DNA of 49,159 nucleotides from Microvirga sp. (GTDB lineage: Bacteria > Pseudomonadota > Alphaproteobacteria > Rhizobiales > Beijerinckiaceae): contig JAKOMT010000013.1 in assembly GCA_022241475.1 (NCBI GenBank), forward strand, positions 1 to 49,159. Reading direction: 5' to 3'. Under the pieces are notes generated by a model. It worked only from the letters and a program-made list of their open reading frames with translations. It searched no databases and had not been told where the DNA came from. The translations under genes were made by a program, and so were the position numbers. Of the stretch, positions 16,140 to 25,545 are shown one piece after another. Every line of letters begins with the position of its first letter. Positions within the stretch are counted from its first letter, which is position 1.

Positions 16140-19100
16140 ATGGCTTGGCGTCGCGGCGACGAATCGAATCCTTGGGCGCGCGCGCCGCTTTGGCTGTCGC
16201 TGGAGCCGCGGATCATGTTCGACGCCGCCGGAGCGGCGACCTACGCGGACGCGACCGATGTCGAGCCCCCTCCCCCGACGGAGGCGCAGGACGCCGAACC
16301 GCGCACAGAGATCGCGTTCGTCGACGCGAGCGTCGACGGCTGGGAGACGATCAGGGACGCGATCCGCCCCGATATCGAGGTGATCCTGATCGAGGCGCAC
16401 GAGGACGGCGCGACGCGCGTGGCGGACGCGCTGGCCGGCCGCTCCGGCGTCGACGCGATCCATCTCTTCTCGCACGGATTCACCGGCGGTCTGACGCTCG
16501 GGTCGATTGCGATCGACGCGACGAACGCGGACACGTTCGCGCAGAGTTTCGCTGCTATCGGCGGCGCGCTCGCGACGGGCGCGGACATCCTGATCTACGG
16601 CTGCAGCGTCGCGAGCGACGGCGGCGAACTGATCCGTCTGATCGCGGGCTTCACAAACGCCGACGTCGCCGCCTCCGTCGACGCCACCGGCGCCGAGAGG
16701 CTCGGCGGCGACTGGGTTCTCGAGACGTCGACGGGCGAGATCGAGACGCAGTCGCCGTTCACGCCGGGAGCGGTCGAGGGCCTGACGGTGATGCTGGCCG
16801 AACCGCCCGACCAGAACTTCGATTCGGAAGCGGAGCGCTTCCTCAATCCGGCTGGCGAGACGATCGCCGGCGTGACCTACACCTTGGTTTCGCCCGCCGG
16901 CGGCACGTTCGGCATCACATCGGTGCCTTCTCAGATCAGCATCACGCCGGACATCTCGGATCGCGCGATCATGTTCAATTACACCGGAGGCACGGCGGAG
17001 CCGGGCGTTCTCGACGCCCGATTCGCATCGGCGAGCGGGGACCCGTTCCGCATGACCTCGATGGAGATCGACACCGGAGCCAGTCTCGGCACGTCGACCA
17101 ACCTGACGATCTCCGGATACCGCAACGGCGTCCTGGTCGTCTCCGACACGGTCGACACCGCCGTGTCCGACGCCGTCGGCTCGATCGCCTACGCGAAGAA
17201 CGCCGTCGCCGCCGGTCGGGGAGGAACCGTCTCCTTCAATGCCCAATGGGGCTTCGTCGACGAGATCAGGATCACGGGCGTAGACACGATCGTCGTGCTC
17301 GACGCTCTCGTCTTCGGAGCGGCGATTTCGCCCAACGCGGCGCCCGAGGTCGATCTGAACGGCGCGGCGGCCGGAAACGACGCGACGCGCGCCTTCATCG
17401 AAGGCGGCGGCCCGGTCGCGATCGCTCCCGACGCGCTCGTGACCGATCCCGACGCCGGCGACAGCATCACCTCGATGGTGGTCACGCTGACGAACGCGCA
17501 GGCGGGCGACAGCCTGAACCTCAGCGGGACGTTCGGGACGATCGGCGCGGGCCAGATCGCCGGGTCCGGCGGGACGACGATCACGATCACCGGCGCGCAT
17601 AGCCGCGCCGACATCCAGGCGGCCCTTCGCGCCATCGCCTTCGACAACGCGAGCGCGGATCCGGCGACGGCGAACCGCGCCGTGACTGTCGTCGTGAACG
17701 ACGGGACGACGGCCAGCGAAACGCGCACGGCCACGATCACGATCACGCCCGTCAACGACGCCCCGACGCTGACCGCGACCGGGATCTCGCCGACCTTCAC
17801 GGAGGACGGCGCCGCCGTCCCCCTGTTCACGGCGGCGGCGATCTCCACGGTCGAGGCCGGGCAGACGATATCGGGCCTCACGCTGACCGTGGCCAACCTC
17901 GCGGACGGCGCCGCGGAGCGCATCGTCGTCGACGGGACGGAGCTCCAGCTCGTGGACGGCGGCGGGGCGCTCGCAGGCGGAGGAACCGTGGCGATCAGCG
18001 TGGCGGGCGGTGTCGCCACCGTGACGGTCGCCGGGCTGAACCGCAGCGTCGCCGAGGCCCGCACGCTCGTGGAGGGCGTCGCCTATCGCAACGCCAGCGA
18101 CGCCCCCGACGTCTCGACGGCGCGCGTCGCGACGCTGACGAGCATTTCCGATTCCGGCGGCGTCGCCGATGGCGGCGTCGATACGACCGCGCTCGCGATC
18201 GCCTCGACGATCACGCTGGTCGCGGTGAACGACGCGCCGACGCTCGGCGAGACGGCGCTCACGCTCGCCGAGACCAACGAGAACGCGCCGAGCGGCTCGA
18301 CCAGCGTCGCCACGATCCTGACCGGGCTCGATTTCGGCGATGTGGACGGCCCGGCGACCGGCGTCGTCGTCACGGGCCTCACCGGTTCCGGCCAATGGCA
18401 GGCGTCGAGCGACGGGGTCAACTGGCTGCCGATCGGGCCGGTGAGCGCGAGCGCCGCGCGGCTCCTCGACGCGTCCTTTCTCATCCGATACGCGCCCGAC
18501 GGCGCCAACGGCGAGACGGCGACCCTGACGTTGCGCGGCTGGGACGGCTCGTCGGGCGAGAGCGGAGATCTCGTCGACGCGACCACGAACGGCGGGACGA
18601 CCGCATTCTCGGCGCAGTCGGCGACGGTGAGCATCGTCGTCACCGACGTCAACGACGCCCCGACGCTGACGGACGGTGGCGATTACGTCTTCGCGGGGAC
18701 CGACGAGGACACGCCCGGCGCGTCCGTGACGGTCTCCACGATCCTCGCGGGCGCGGGCTACGCGGATGTCGACGCCGGGGCCCTTCCGGGCCTCGCTCTG
18801 ATCGCAGCCTCCGGCCCCGGAGTCTGGCAGTATTCGACCGACGGCGGCGCCGACTGGACCGCCGTCGGGGCGGTCGACGGCGATTCGGCGCTGCTGTTGC
18901 GGGGGAGCGACCAGCTGCGCTTCCTCACCAACGGCGTCGGCGGCGGAACGGGGTCGCTCTCGTTCCGGGCCTGGGACCAGACGGGCGGCGGAGCGGCCGG
19001 CGATATGGTCGCCATCGGCGCAACGGGCGGCGAGAGCGCGTTTTCGACGCAAATCGCCGGAGCGACGATCGCCGTCGCCGACGTCAACGACGCGCCGACT

Positions 19101-22100
19101 CTGGGCGAGGCGAGCGTGGCCCTCACGGGAATCGACGAGAACACGACGAGCGCGGCGACGAGCGTCGACGACATTCTGACCGGCCTCGCCTTCGCGGATG
19201 TCGACGGCCCCTCGTCGGGCTTGGCGGTCATCGGCTCGAGCGGCCTTGGAGCCTGGCAATACTCGACCGACGGGACGACCTGGCTGGCGGTCGGGCCCGT
19301 GACCCCGGGCGCGGCGCTGCTGCTCGAGGCGAGCGCGTCGATCCGTTACGTTCCAAACGGCGAGCAGGGCGAGAGCGCGACCCTGACATTGCGCGGCTGG
19401 GACGCCTCGTCGGGCGCAAGCGGCACGCTCGCTGATGCGACGACGAACGGCGGGACGACGCCGTTTTCCGCGCAGACGGCCACGGCGAGCATCCTCGTCA
19501 CCGACGTGAACGATGCGCCGACGATCACGGCCCCCGCCGACCTGACGGTGGTCGAGGATGCGCCTTTCGCACTGACGGCGATCTCCTTCGCAGACGTGGA
19601 CGCCGGCGCGGGAGCCGTGACGGCGACCTTCGCAGCGACGCGCGGCTCGTTCGCGGGCGCCGCCTCCGGGGGCGTGACCGTCGCCGGATCCGGCACGGGA
19701 ACCGTGGCGCTGACGGGCTCGGTGGACGACATCAACACGTTTCTCGCAGGCGGAGCTCTCGCCTACGTCACGGCCGCGAACGACACGGCGCCCGCGACCC
19801 TGACGGTCACGATCGACGACGGCGGGAACACCGGCGTCGGCGGAGCGCTTCAGGCGATGCAGACAGTCGCGATCTCCGTCACGCCGGTCAACGACGCGCC
19901 GGTTATCGCAGGGGTGGACGGCGAGAGTTCGGGCGTCGTGTCGGGCGGCGGACCGCAGGCCGTCGCGCTCTTCGCGGACGCGACCGTCACCGATGTCGAC
20001 AACGCGAATTTCGACGGCGGCACGCTCCGGATCGAACAGACCAGCGGCCTTGCGAACGGCTCCTTCGGCCTCGGCCCCGGCGCCGTTTCCGGCGGAAACG
20101 CCGCGTTCGCCGGGGGCGACGCGGTGAGCGTGGGAGGCGTCGTGATCGGCGCGGTTCTCGCCGGCCAGGATGGCCAGAACGGCGCGATCCTCGAACTCAC
20201 GCTGAACGCCGACGCTACCCCCGAGCGGGTTCAGGCCCTCCTGCGCGCGCTCGCCTACGACGCGCCGAGCGGGCTCGGCGACCGGGGCTTCACGCTGACG
20301 ATCGACGACGGCGGGCCGAGCGGCGGCGCCGATAAAGACCAGTCGACGGCGACCGTCTCCTTCACCATCGCGGCCACGCCCAATCGGCCGATCATAGCCG
20401 GGCTCGACGGCGACGCCTTCGTCTATCGCGAGGGCGACGGGCCCGTGCGGATCGACATCGGCCAGAACGCCGTCGTCACCGACGCGGATTCGGTGAATTT
20501 CGACGGCGGCGAGCTGCGCGTGACGATCACCGCCGGCGGCGTGGCGGCGGAAGACAGCCTCTCCTTCGTCCAGAGCGTCGGCGAGATCGAGATCGACGGC
20601 GCGAACCTGCGCGTCGGCGGCGTGATCGTCGGCGCGATCACGGGCGGCGCCGACGGCGCCGACCTCGTCGTGTCCCTCAACGCCGACGCGACGCCCGAAC
20701 GCGTCACGACGCTCCTGCGCGCGATCGCCTACGAGAACCTCGACAACGATGCGCCGACCGAGACCGCGCGCACGATCGCCGTCACGATCCGCGACGCGGC
20801 GGCCGGCCCGAGCGCGGCGACGAGCCTCGCCTCTCTCGTGACGATCACGATCGAGGGCGTCAACGACGCGCCGGCTCTGACGGGGATCGACCCCGCCGCG
20901 CAGGCGATCGACGACACCCAGACGATCTCGCCCTTCGCGGCCGCAACGGTCGCGGATCCCGACGGTCCGGATACGCCCCTCACCGTCACCGTCACGATCG
21001 AAGACGCGGCCAGGGGCGGCTTCACCACGCTGGCGGGCTTCGTCGACCAGGGCGGCGGGCTCTACGTTTTCGCGGGGACGCAGGCCGAAGCGCAAGCCGC
21101 TTTGCGGGCGCTGGTCTTCACGCCGGCGCAGAACCGCGTCGCGCCCGGCGCGAGCGAGACGACGTCCTTCGCCATCGTCGTGGACGACGGCGCGGAGACG
21201 GTGAGCGCGACGGCGCAGGTCGAGACGACCTCCGTCAATGACGCCCCGCTGCTCGACGGTCTCGCGCTCGGTCAGACGACGACCGACGCCGCGACCATCG
21301 CCCCGTTCGCGGCCGCGACGATCGTGGATCCGGACAGCGGCCAGCCGATCACCGTCTCCGTGACGCTCGACGACGTCGCGAGAGGTGTGTTCACCGCCGC
21401 CTCGCTCACCGCCAGCGGCTTCGCGGATCAGGGCGGCGGCGTTTATGCGCTCACGGCGGCCGACGCTGCGACCGCGCAGGCGGCGCTGCGCGCGCTCGTC
21501 TATGCGCCGGCGGCGAACAGACTGGCCGTCGGCGATTCCGAGGTTTCGACCTTCACCGTCACCGTCTCGGACGGCGTCGCGGCGACCGTCGTCGGGACCG
21601 CGAGCGTCGAGGCGACCTCGGTCAACGACGCCCCCGCGCTCGGCGGCCTGCCAGCGCAGCAGCAAACGGGTCAGGACGCCGTGGTCACCCCGTTCGCGGC
21701 CGTCACCATCGTCGATCCGGACCCCGGCCAGCCGGCGACCGTCAACGTGACCATCGCAAACCCGGGCCTCGGCGGCTTCACCGCCGAGTCGCTGACCGCC
21801 TCGGGCTTCGCGGCTCAGGGCGGCGGCGTCTACGCCTTCGACGGCGCGGACGCGGCGGAAGCCCAAGCCGCCCTTCGCGCGCTCGTCTTCCGGCCGATCG
21901 CGGGCGCCCTTGCGCCCGGCGCCAGCGAAATCGCGCTGTTTTCGATCTCCGTCTCCGACGGGATCGCGACCGGTACTGGGAACACGTCGCTCACGATATC
22001 CGGCCCCGCGCCGGAGGCCCCGTCCGTGGAGCCGCCGACGCCGGAGGGCTTCACGCACTCGCCTCCGGCCCCCATCCCGGCCGACGCGGGAGCTCAAACG

Positions 22101-22850
22101 GGAGCGTCGCGAGCGTTCGGGGCGGGATCGCCGCCGCCGATCCTCTTCACGCCGACGCCCCCCGCCGCCGTTCCTGTGGCCCGACCTTTCGAATCCGGCG
22201 CCTTCGCCCTGACGCCCGCCCTCGCGGGCGGGTCGGTCGCCGGGGACCCGGCGTTCTTCGTCACCGTCGCTGGCGCCGCTGAAGCGCCGGGCTTCGGCCT
22301 GCTGGCGAAGACGCCGATCGCGCCCGTGGTCCTGCGCGGCGATACCACGATCTCGTTCGCATTGCCGACCTCGACGTTCGTCGTCGAAAACGCGGGCTTG
22401 CGCCTCCTCGTCGGCGCGCGCCTCTCGGACGGACGCCCGTTGCCCGCATGGATCGAATTCGATCCGTCGACGGGGACGTTCAAGATCGACGCGCCCCCCG
22501 GCTTCGTCGGAGTTCTGGAGGTGCTCGTGATCGCTTCCCTGCCGAACGGACAGGAGGCGCAGTCGGGCTTCAGCGTGACGATCGAACGCGAGGACGAGGA
22601 GAACGTCGGGCCCCAGGAGCAGGAGCAGGAGCAGGAGCCGCAACCGCCCCAGCGTAACGGCTGGCTGTATCCAGAGCCCGTCTCGACGCATGCGGATGCG
22701 GCAGGAAAGCCGCCCGTAAGCGAGGCGCTCAAGGCCGCCGGCCGTGGCGCAATGGCAACACAGACGGAGCAGTTGATGAATCTTCTGATTGCAGACTTGC
22801 GAAATAGCGATCCGGAAGAGCAAATTCGACAGCGATCAGAGACTGTTTAA
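16140..22850 (+). CDS. Giant DUF4347 / cadherin-like-repeat surface protein
   Basis: About 2,236 residues. The N-terminus has no classical signal peptide but carries LEPRIMFDAAG (about 22-32), the motif seen at the start of many large exported repeat proteins. A DUF4347 domain follows (about 60-205) with SHG (His112) and IYGC (Cys155). After a beta domain come repeated Ig/cadherin-like modules, nine of them ending in VNDAP. A He_PIG-like module (LPAWIEFDPSTGTFKI) lies near 2,100, then an acidic QEQEQE patch. No RTX nonapeptides or sortase motif. I chose ATG 16140 over GTG 16113 because GGAG precedes it. I infer it is exported by the tolC-adaptor-M50 operon immediately downstream and acts in adhesion or biofilm. 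Confidence 0.85.
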   Translation: MAWRRGDESNPWARAPLWLSLEPRIMFDAAGAATYADATDVEPPPPTEAQDAEPRTEIAFVDASVDGWETIRDAIRPDIEVILIEAHEDGATRVADALAGRSGVDAIHLFSHGFTGGLTLGSIAIDATNADTFAQSFAAIGGALATGADILIYGCSVASDGGELIRLIAGFTNADVAASVDATGAERLGGDWVLETSTGEIETQSPFTPGAVEGLTVMLAEPPDQNFDSEAERFLNPAGETIAGVTYTLVSPAGGTFGITSVPSQISITPDISDRAIMFNYTGGTAEPGVLDARFASASGDPFRMTSMEIDTGASLGTSTNLTISGYRNGVLVVSDTVDTAVSDAVGSIAYAKNAVAAGRGGTVSFNAQWGFVDEIRITGVDTIVVLDALVFGAAISPNAAPEVDLNGAAAGNDATRAFIEGGGPVAIAPDALVTDPDAGDSITSMVVTLTNAQAGDSLNLSGTFGTIGAGQIAGSGGTTITITGAHSRADIQAALRAIAFDNASADPATANRAVTVVVNDGTTASETRTATITITPVNDAPTLTATGISPTFTEDGAAVPLFTAAAISTVEAGQTISGLTLTVANLADGAAERIVVDGTELQLVDGGGALAGGGTVAISVAGGVATVTVAGLNRSVAEARTLVEGVAYRNASDAPDVSTARVATLTSISDSGGVADGGVDTTALAIASTITLVAVNDAPTLGETALTLAETNENAPSGSTSVATILTGLDFGDVDGPATGVVVTGLTGSGQWQASSDGVNWLPIGPVSASAARLLDASFLIRYAPDGANGETATLTLRGWDGSSGESGDLVDATTNGGTTAFSAQSATVSIVVTDVNDAPTLTDGGDYVFAGTDEDTPGASVTVSTILAGAGYADVDAGALPGLALIAASGPGVWQYSTDGGADWTAVGAVDGDSALLLRGSDQLRFLTNGVGGGTGSLSFRAWDQTGGGAAGDMVAIGATGGESAFSTQIAGATIAVADVNDAPTLGEASVALTGIDENTTSAATSVDDILTGLAFADVDGPSSGLAVIGSSGLGAWQYSTDGTTWLAVGPVTPGAALLLEASASIRYVPNGEQGESATLTLRGWDASSGASGTLADATTNGGTTPFSAQTATASILVTDVNDAPTITAPADLTVVEDAPFALTAISFADVDAGAGAVTATFAATRGSFAGAASGGVTVAGSGTGTVALTGSVDDINTFLAGGALAYVTAANDTAPATLTVTIDDGGNTGVGGALQAMQTVAISVTPVNDAPVIAGVDGESSGVVSGGGPQAVALFADATVTDVDNANFDGGTLRIEQTSGLANGSFGLGPGAVSGGNAAFAGGDAVSVGGVVIGAVLAGQDGQNGAILELTLNADATPERVQALLRALAYDAPSGLGDRGFTLTIDDGGPSGGADKDQSTATVSFTIAATPNRPIIAGLDGDAFVYREGDGPVRIDIGQNAVVTDADSVNFDGGELRVTITAGGVAAEDSLSFVQSVGEIEIDGANLRVGGVIVGAITGGADGADLVVSLNADATPERVTTLLRAIAYENLDNDAPTETARTIAVTIRDAAAGPSAATSLASLVTITIEGVNDAPALTGIDPAAQAIDDTQTISPFAAATVADPDGPDTPLTVTVTIEDAARGGFTTLAGFVDQGGGLYVFAGTQAEAQAALRALVFTPAQNRVAPGASETTSFAIVVDDGAETVSATAQVETTSVNDAPLLDGLALGQTTTDAATIAPFAAATIVDPDSGQPITVSVTLDDVARGVFTAASLTASGFADQGGGVYALTAADAATAQAALRALVYAPAANRLAVGDSEVSTFTVTVSDGVAATVVGTASVEATSVNDAPALGGLPAQQQTGQDAVVTPFAAVTIVDPDPGQPATVNVTIANPGLGGFTAESLTASGFAAQGGGVYAFDGADAAEAQAALRALVFRPIAGALAPGASEIALFSISVSDGIATGTGNTSLTISGPAPEAPSVEPPTPEGFTHSPPAPIPADAGAQTGASRAFGAGSPPPILFTPTPPAAVPVARPFESGAFALTPALAGGSVAGDPAFFVTVAGAAEAPGFGLLAKTPIAPVVLRGDTTISFALPTSTFVVENAGLRLLVGARLSDGRPLPAWIEFDPSTGTFKIDAPPGFVGVLEVLVIASLPNGQEAQSGFSVTIEREDEENVGPQEQEQEQEPQPPQRNGWLYPEPVSTHADAAGKPPVSEALKAAGRGAMATQTEQLMNLLIADLRNSDPEEQIRQRSETV
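18241..19518 (+). repeat. Three tandem ~140-residue repeats inside the giant gene
   Basis: Three units end at VNDAP (about 18648, 19083, 19504). The first and third are close copies: both contain ILTGL.F.DVDGP, LTLRGWD.SSG, DATTNGGTT.FSAQ in the same order. The middle unit is more diverged (AWDQTGGGAAGD). Units of this kind can recombine, so copy number may vary between strains and short-read assemblies may collapse them. Confidence 0.85.
20876..22010 (+). repeat. Second set of three tandem ~125-residue repeats
   Basis: Three units share PFAA.T..DPD, DQGGG.Y.(F/L), AQAALRALV and (S/T)VNDAP in the same order (the last ends in ISGPAPEAP instead). They form the C-terminal repeat block before the Pro-rich linker. 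They resemble the DPD-containing modules of giant bacterial adhesins. Confidence 0.8.
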
Positions 22851-22938
22851 CGAATCATTTTACAAATTTATGGATGTGGCCTTCGCCTTGCGCACCTGCA
22901 GGCTCATTGGTCACCGGGGCGTGGGGGCGATCTTGGCG

Positions 22939-24609
22939 ATGCGGTATCAATCAATGCCGGCGGCCGACGGCTGCGAGACGCGCCAGACGTCGCATTCGTC
23001 ACTGCGGGCGCAACGACCGGCGCAAGCTGGACGAACCGTGCGCGGCGTGGTCGCGCTGGCGGCGGGGCTCGCGCTTTCCGCCTGCGCGATGAACCCGGAG
23101 CCCTTGAGTCTCGCCGAGCAGATTTCGCTCGCGGCGGAGGACCGTTCGGCCATTTATGCGGCGCAGGAGCCGGTTTCGGGCGCTATCAGCCTCGAAGAAG
23201 CGATGGCGCGGGCGCTCAAGTATAATCTCGATCATCGCGTCGCGATCATGGAGCGCGCGCTCGAGGACAGGTTGACGGAACGGGCGAGCCTCGATCTCCT
23301 GCCGCAACTCGCCGGCCGCGCCGGCCTGCGGACGCGCGACAACACGCAGGCCTCGTCGAGCCGCTCGGTCGAGACCGGCCGGCAATCGCTCGAGCCGTCG
23401 ACGAGCAACGACCGCGACCTCGGCGCCGCCGATCTGCAGATCTCGCTGAACGTTCTCGATTTCGGGCTCAGCTATTACGGCGCCAAGGCGCAGGGAAACC
23501 GCCTCCTCGCATCGGAGGAGCGGCGTCGGCGCATCGTGCTCTCGATCGCCGATCAGGTGCGCGCCGCCTATTGGGAGGCCGTGACCGCGCAGGAGCTCGC
23601 GCCTCGGGTGCGCGCCGTGTTGGCCGAGGCGCGCTCCGCTCTCGCCTTCGCCCGCGAGGCCGAAAGCCAGCGTCTGCTGCCGCCGCTGCAGACGCTGCAG
23701 TATCAGCGCACGCTCCTGGAAATCGTACAGCAGCTCGAAATTCTCGACAGCGAGCTCGCGACGGCGAAGACGCAGCTCGCCGGTCTGATGAACGTGCCGC
23801 CCTCGGCCGAGTATCGCCTCGCCCCTCAGCGCCGCAGCGCGACCCGGCTGCCCTACCGCCTCGCCGACCTCGAGGCCGTCGCCATGGTCGAGCGGCCCGA
23901 GATCCGCGAGCAGATCTACGCAGCGCGCAACGTCGCGCTGGAGACGCGCTCGGCGATCCTGAAACTCCTGCCCGGCGCCAACCTCTTCGCCGGCGTGAAC
24001 TACGATTCGAACAGCTTCCTGCTCAACAATTCGTGGGCGGACGCCGGCGTTCAGGTCACCTGGAACCTGCTGCGCCTCCTCACCATCCCCTCGATCATGG
24101 CCGAGAACGAGGCGCGCACGGACGTGGCGGAGACGCAGCGGCTGGCGCTTCGCATGACGGTGCTGACGCAGGTCAACCTCGCCTATCGCCGCTACCAGCG
24201 CGCCACGCGGCTCTACGCCCGGGCGTCCGAAATCCTCGACGTCGAGACCCGTATCGCACAGGCGACGCGCTCGGCCGAGGAGAGCGACGCGCAGTCCCGC
24301 CTCGAGCGCGTGCGCGCCGCCGCAGCCGCCGTGCTCGCCCAGCGCGCGCGCAACCGCGCCTTCGCCGAGGTTCAAAACGCGCTCGGCGCGGTCTACGCGT
24401 CGGCCGGATTCAACCCGCTGCCGAACGTCCTCGAAGAGGACGACGTGGCGGGGCTCGCGCGCGCCATCGGTGAGGCCGCCGCGCTGATTCAGTCGGGGCG
24501 CGCGCCGCTGCCGACCCCGCCGCCGGCCGACGCGCCGCGCAGCGCTTCCGCCGGGGCGGAGACCGGGGCCGACTACGCCATGCTCCGGGCCGCGCCGGCT
24601 GTGGACTGA
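22939..24609 (+). CDS. TolC-family outer-membrane efflux protein
   Basis: About 556 residues. A lipoprotein-like signal is visible (VALAAGLALSACAM), so the true start could be ATG 22939 (chosen), ATG 22870 or GTG 23038; none has a strong ribosome site. The mature part is the TolC/OEP fold: two long helical pairs such as EAMARALKYNLDHRVAIMER and LSIADQVRAAYWEAVTAQ, with the repeat starting near DLEAVAMVERPEIREQIYAARN. It forms the outer-membrane channel. It begins about 90 bases after the giant protein and runs with three bases' spacing into the adaptor gene, so I infer a dedicated export channel. Confidence 0.85.
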   Translation: MRYQSMPAADGCETRQTSHSSLRAQRPAQAGRTVRGVVALAAGLALSACAMNPEPLSLAEQISLAAEDRSAIYAAQEPVSGAISLEEAMARALKYNLDHRVAIMERALEDRLTERASLDLLPQLAGRAGLRTRDNTQASSSRSVETGRQSLEPSTSNDRDLGAADLQISLNVLDFGLSYYGAKAQGNRLLASEERRRRIVLSIADQVRAAYWEAVTAQELAPRVRAVLAEARSALAFAREAESQRLLPPLQTLQYQRTLLEIVQQLEILDSELATAKTQLAGLMNVPPSAEYRLAPQRRSATRLPYRLADLEAVAMVERPEIREQIYAARNVALETRSAILKLLPGANLFAGVNYDSNSFLLNNSWADAGVQVTWNLLRLLTIPSIMAENEARTDVAETQRLALRMTVLTQVNLAYRRYQRATRLYARASEILDVETRIAQATRSAEESDAQSRLERVRAAAAAVLAQRARNRAFAEVQNALGAVYASAGFNPLPNVLEEDDVAGLARAIGEAAALIQSGRAPLPTPPPADAPRSASAGAETGADYAMLRAAPAVD

Positions 24610-24612
24610 GCC

Positions 24613-25545
24613 ATGCGCGGCCTGGGGCTGCGTCGGAGGGCTGATCATTCGGGGCCGCGCGGTTGCGCCGGCGCGGGCGATTCCTCGCGCGTCGCCTTCA
24701 GCGCAGCCGCGGTTCGCGCCGTGACGCTCGCCGTGTCGCTGCTGGCCTGCTCGACCCCCTTCCCGCCCGGGACAACGCCGGCGGCAGCGCAGGACGCGCC
24801 GCTCCCGGGCTTCGCGGGCAACCCGTTCGCGCCGCCCGACAGCGCGACGCAGACCTTCAGCCCGACGATCCGCGCCCAGATCTCCCCGCGCCGACAAACG
24901 GTTCTCTCGGCGGAGATCCCCGGCAAGATCGTGCATCTCGAGGCGCGCGAGGGCGATTCCTTCGCCGCCGGCGAGCGCCTTGCGGGCATCGATTGCGGCG
25001 CGCATGCGGCGCGGCTCGACAGGGCGCAGGCGCAGGAGCAGGGCGCGCGGCGCCGGCTCGAGACCGCGGGGCGGCTCGACCGGCTCAGCTCGATCAGCCG
25101 GCTCGAATTCGACGAGGCGATATCGACGCTCGCCGCCGCCGAGGCTGAGACCGCGCTGGCTGCGATTTTCGTCGCGCGCTGCGACGTGCTGGCCCCCTTC
25201 GCCGGGCGCGTCGCCGCCCGCCTCGCCCAGCCGCACCAATATGTCGCGGAAGGCGAAAAACTGATCGAGATCATCGACGATTCCGTGCTCGAAGTGGAAC
25301 TGATCGCGCCCTCGCGGTGGTTGTCCTGGCTGTCGCCCGGGTATCGTTTCACCGTGATCGTGGACGAGCTCGGGCGCGCGATCGAGGCGCGGATCACGCG
25401 CATCGGCGCGCGGGTCGATCCCGTGAGCCAGTCGATCCGCGTGTTCGGCGCCGTCGTCGGCAACGCGGACGGCCTCGTCGCCGGCATGAGCGGCGAGGCG
25501 TCGATCGCCGCGCCCCACGAGGCGACGGGGAGCGCCGTCCGATGA
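24613..25545 (+). CDS. Periplasmic adaptor (HlyD/MFP) of the export operon
   Basis: A 310-residue adaptor. The N-terminus has a hydrophobic segment (AVTLAVSLLACS) that is either a signal anchor or a lipoprotein signal; GTG 24721 is an alternative start. The core has the lipoyl half-motif (VLSAEIPGKIVHLEAREGDSFAAGERLAGID), a short hairpin with coiled-coil character, the second half (LAPFAGRVAARLAQPHQYVAEGEKLIEI) and a beta-barrel ending with GLVAGMSGEASI. It is shorter than RND adaptors because the hairpin is short. The ATGA overlap with the next gene shows one operon. Confidence 0.82.
   Translation: MRGLGLRRRADHSGPRGCAGAGDSSRVAFSAAAVRAVTLAVSLLACSTPFPPGTTPAAAQDAPLPGFAGNPFAPPDSATQTFSPTIRAQISPRRQTVLSAEIPGKIVHLEAREGDSFAAGERLAGIDCGAHAARLDRAQAQEQGARRRLETAGRLDRLSSISRLEFDEAISTLAAAEAETALAAIFVARCDVLAPFAGRVAARLAQPHQYVAEGEKLIEIIDDSVLEVELIAPSRWLSWLSPGYRFTVIVDELGRAIEARITRIGARVDPVSQSIRVFGAVVGNADGLVAGMSGEASIAAPHEATGSAVR

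Noticed and set aside
17750..21640. Recurring short repeats (GTCAACGACGC and similar) as a CRISPR array
   Set aside because: The repeats are in frame and encode VNDAP at the ends of protein modules, with spacing of hundreds of bases and no uniform spacers.
16095..22823. Open minus-strand frame of about 2,240 codons antisense to the giant gene
   Set aside because: Its protein is Arg/Asp/Gly-rich low-complexity sequence without domains, as expected for the antisense of a GC-rich gene with G/C third positions. The plus strand gives DUF4347 and clear repeats.
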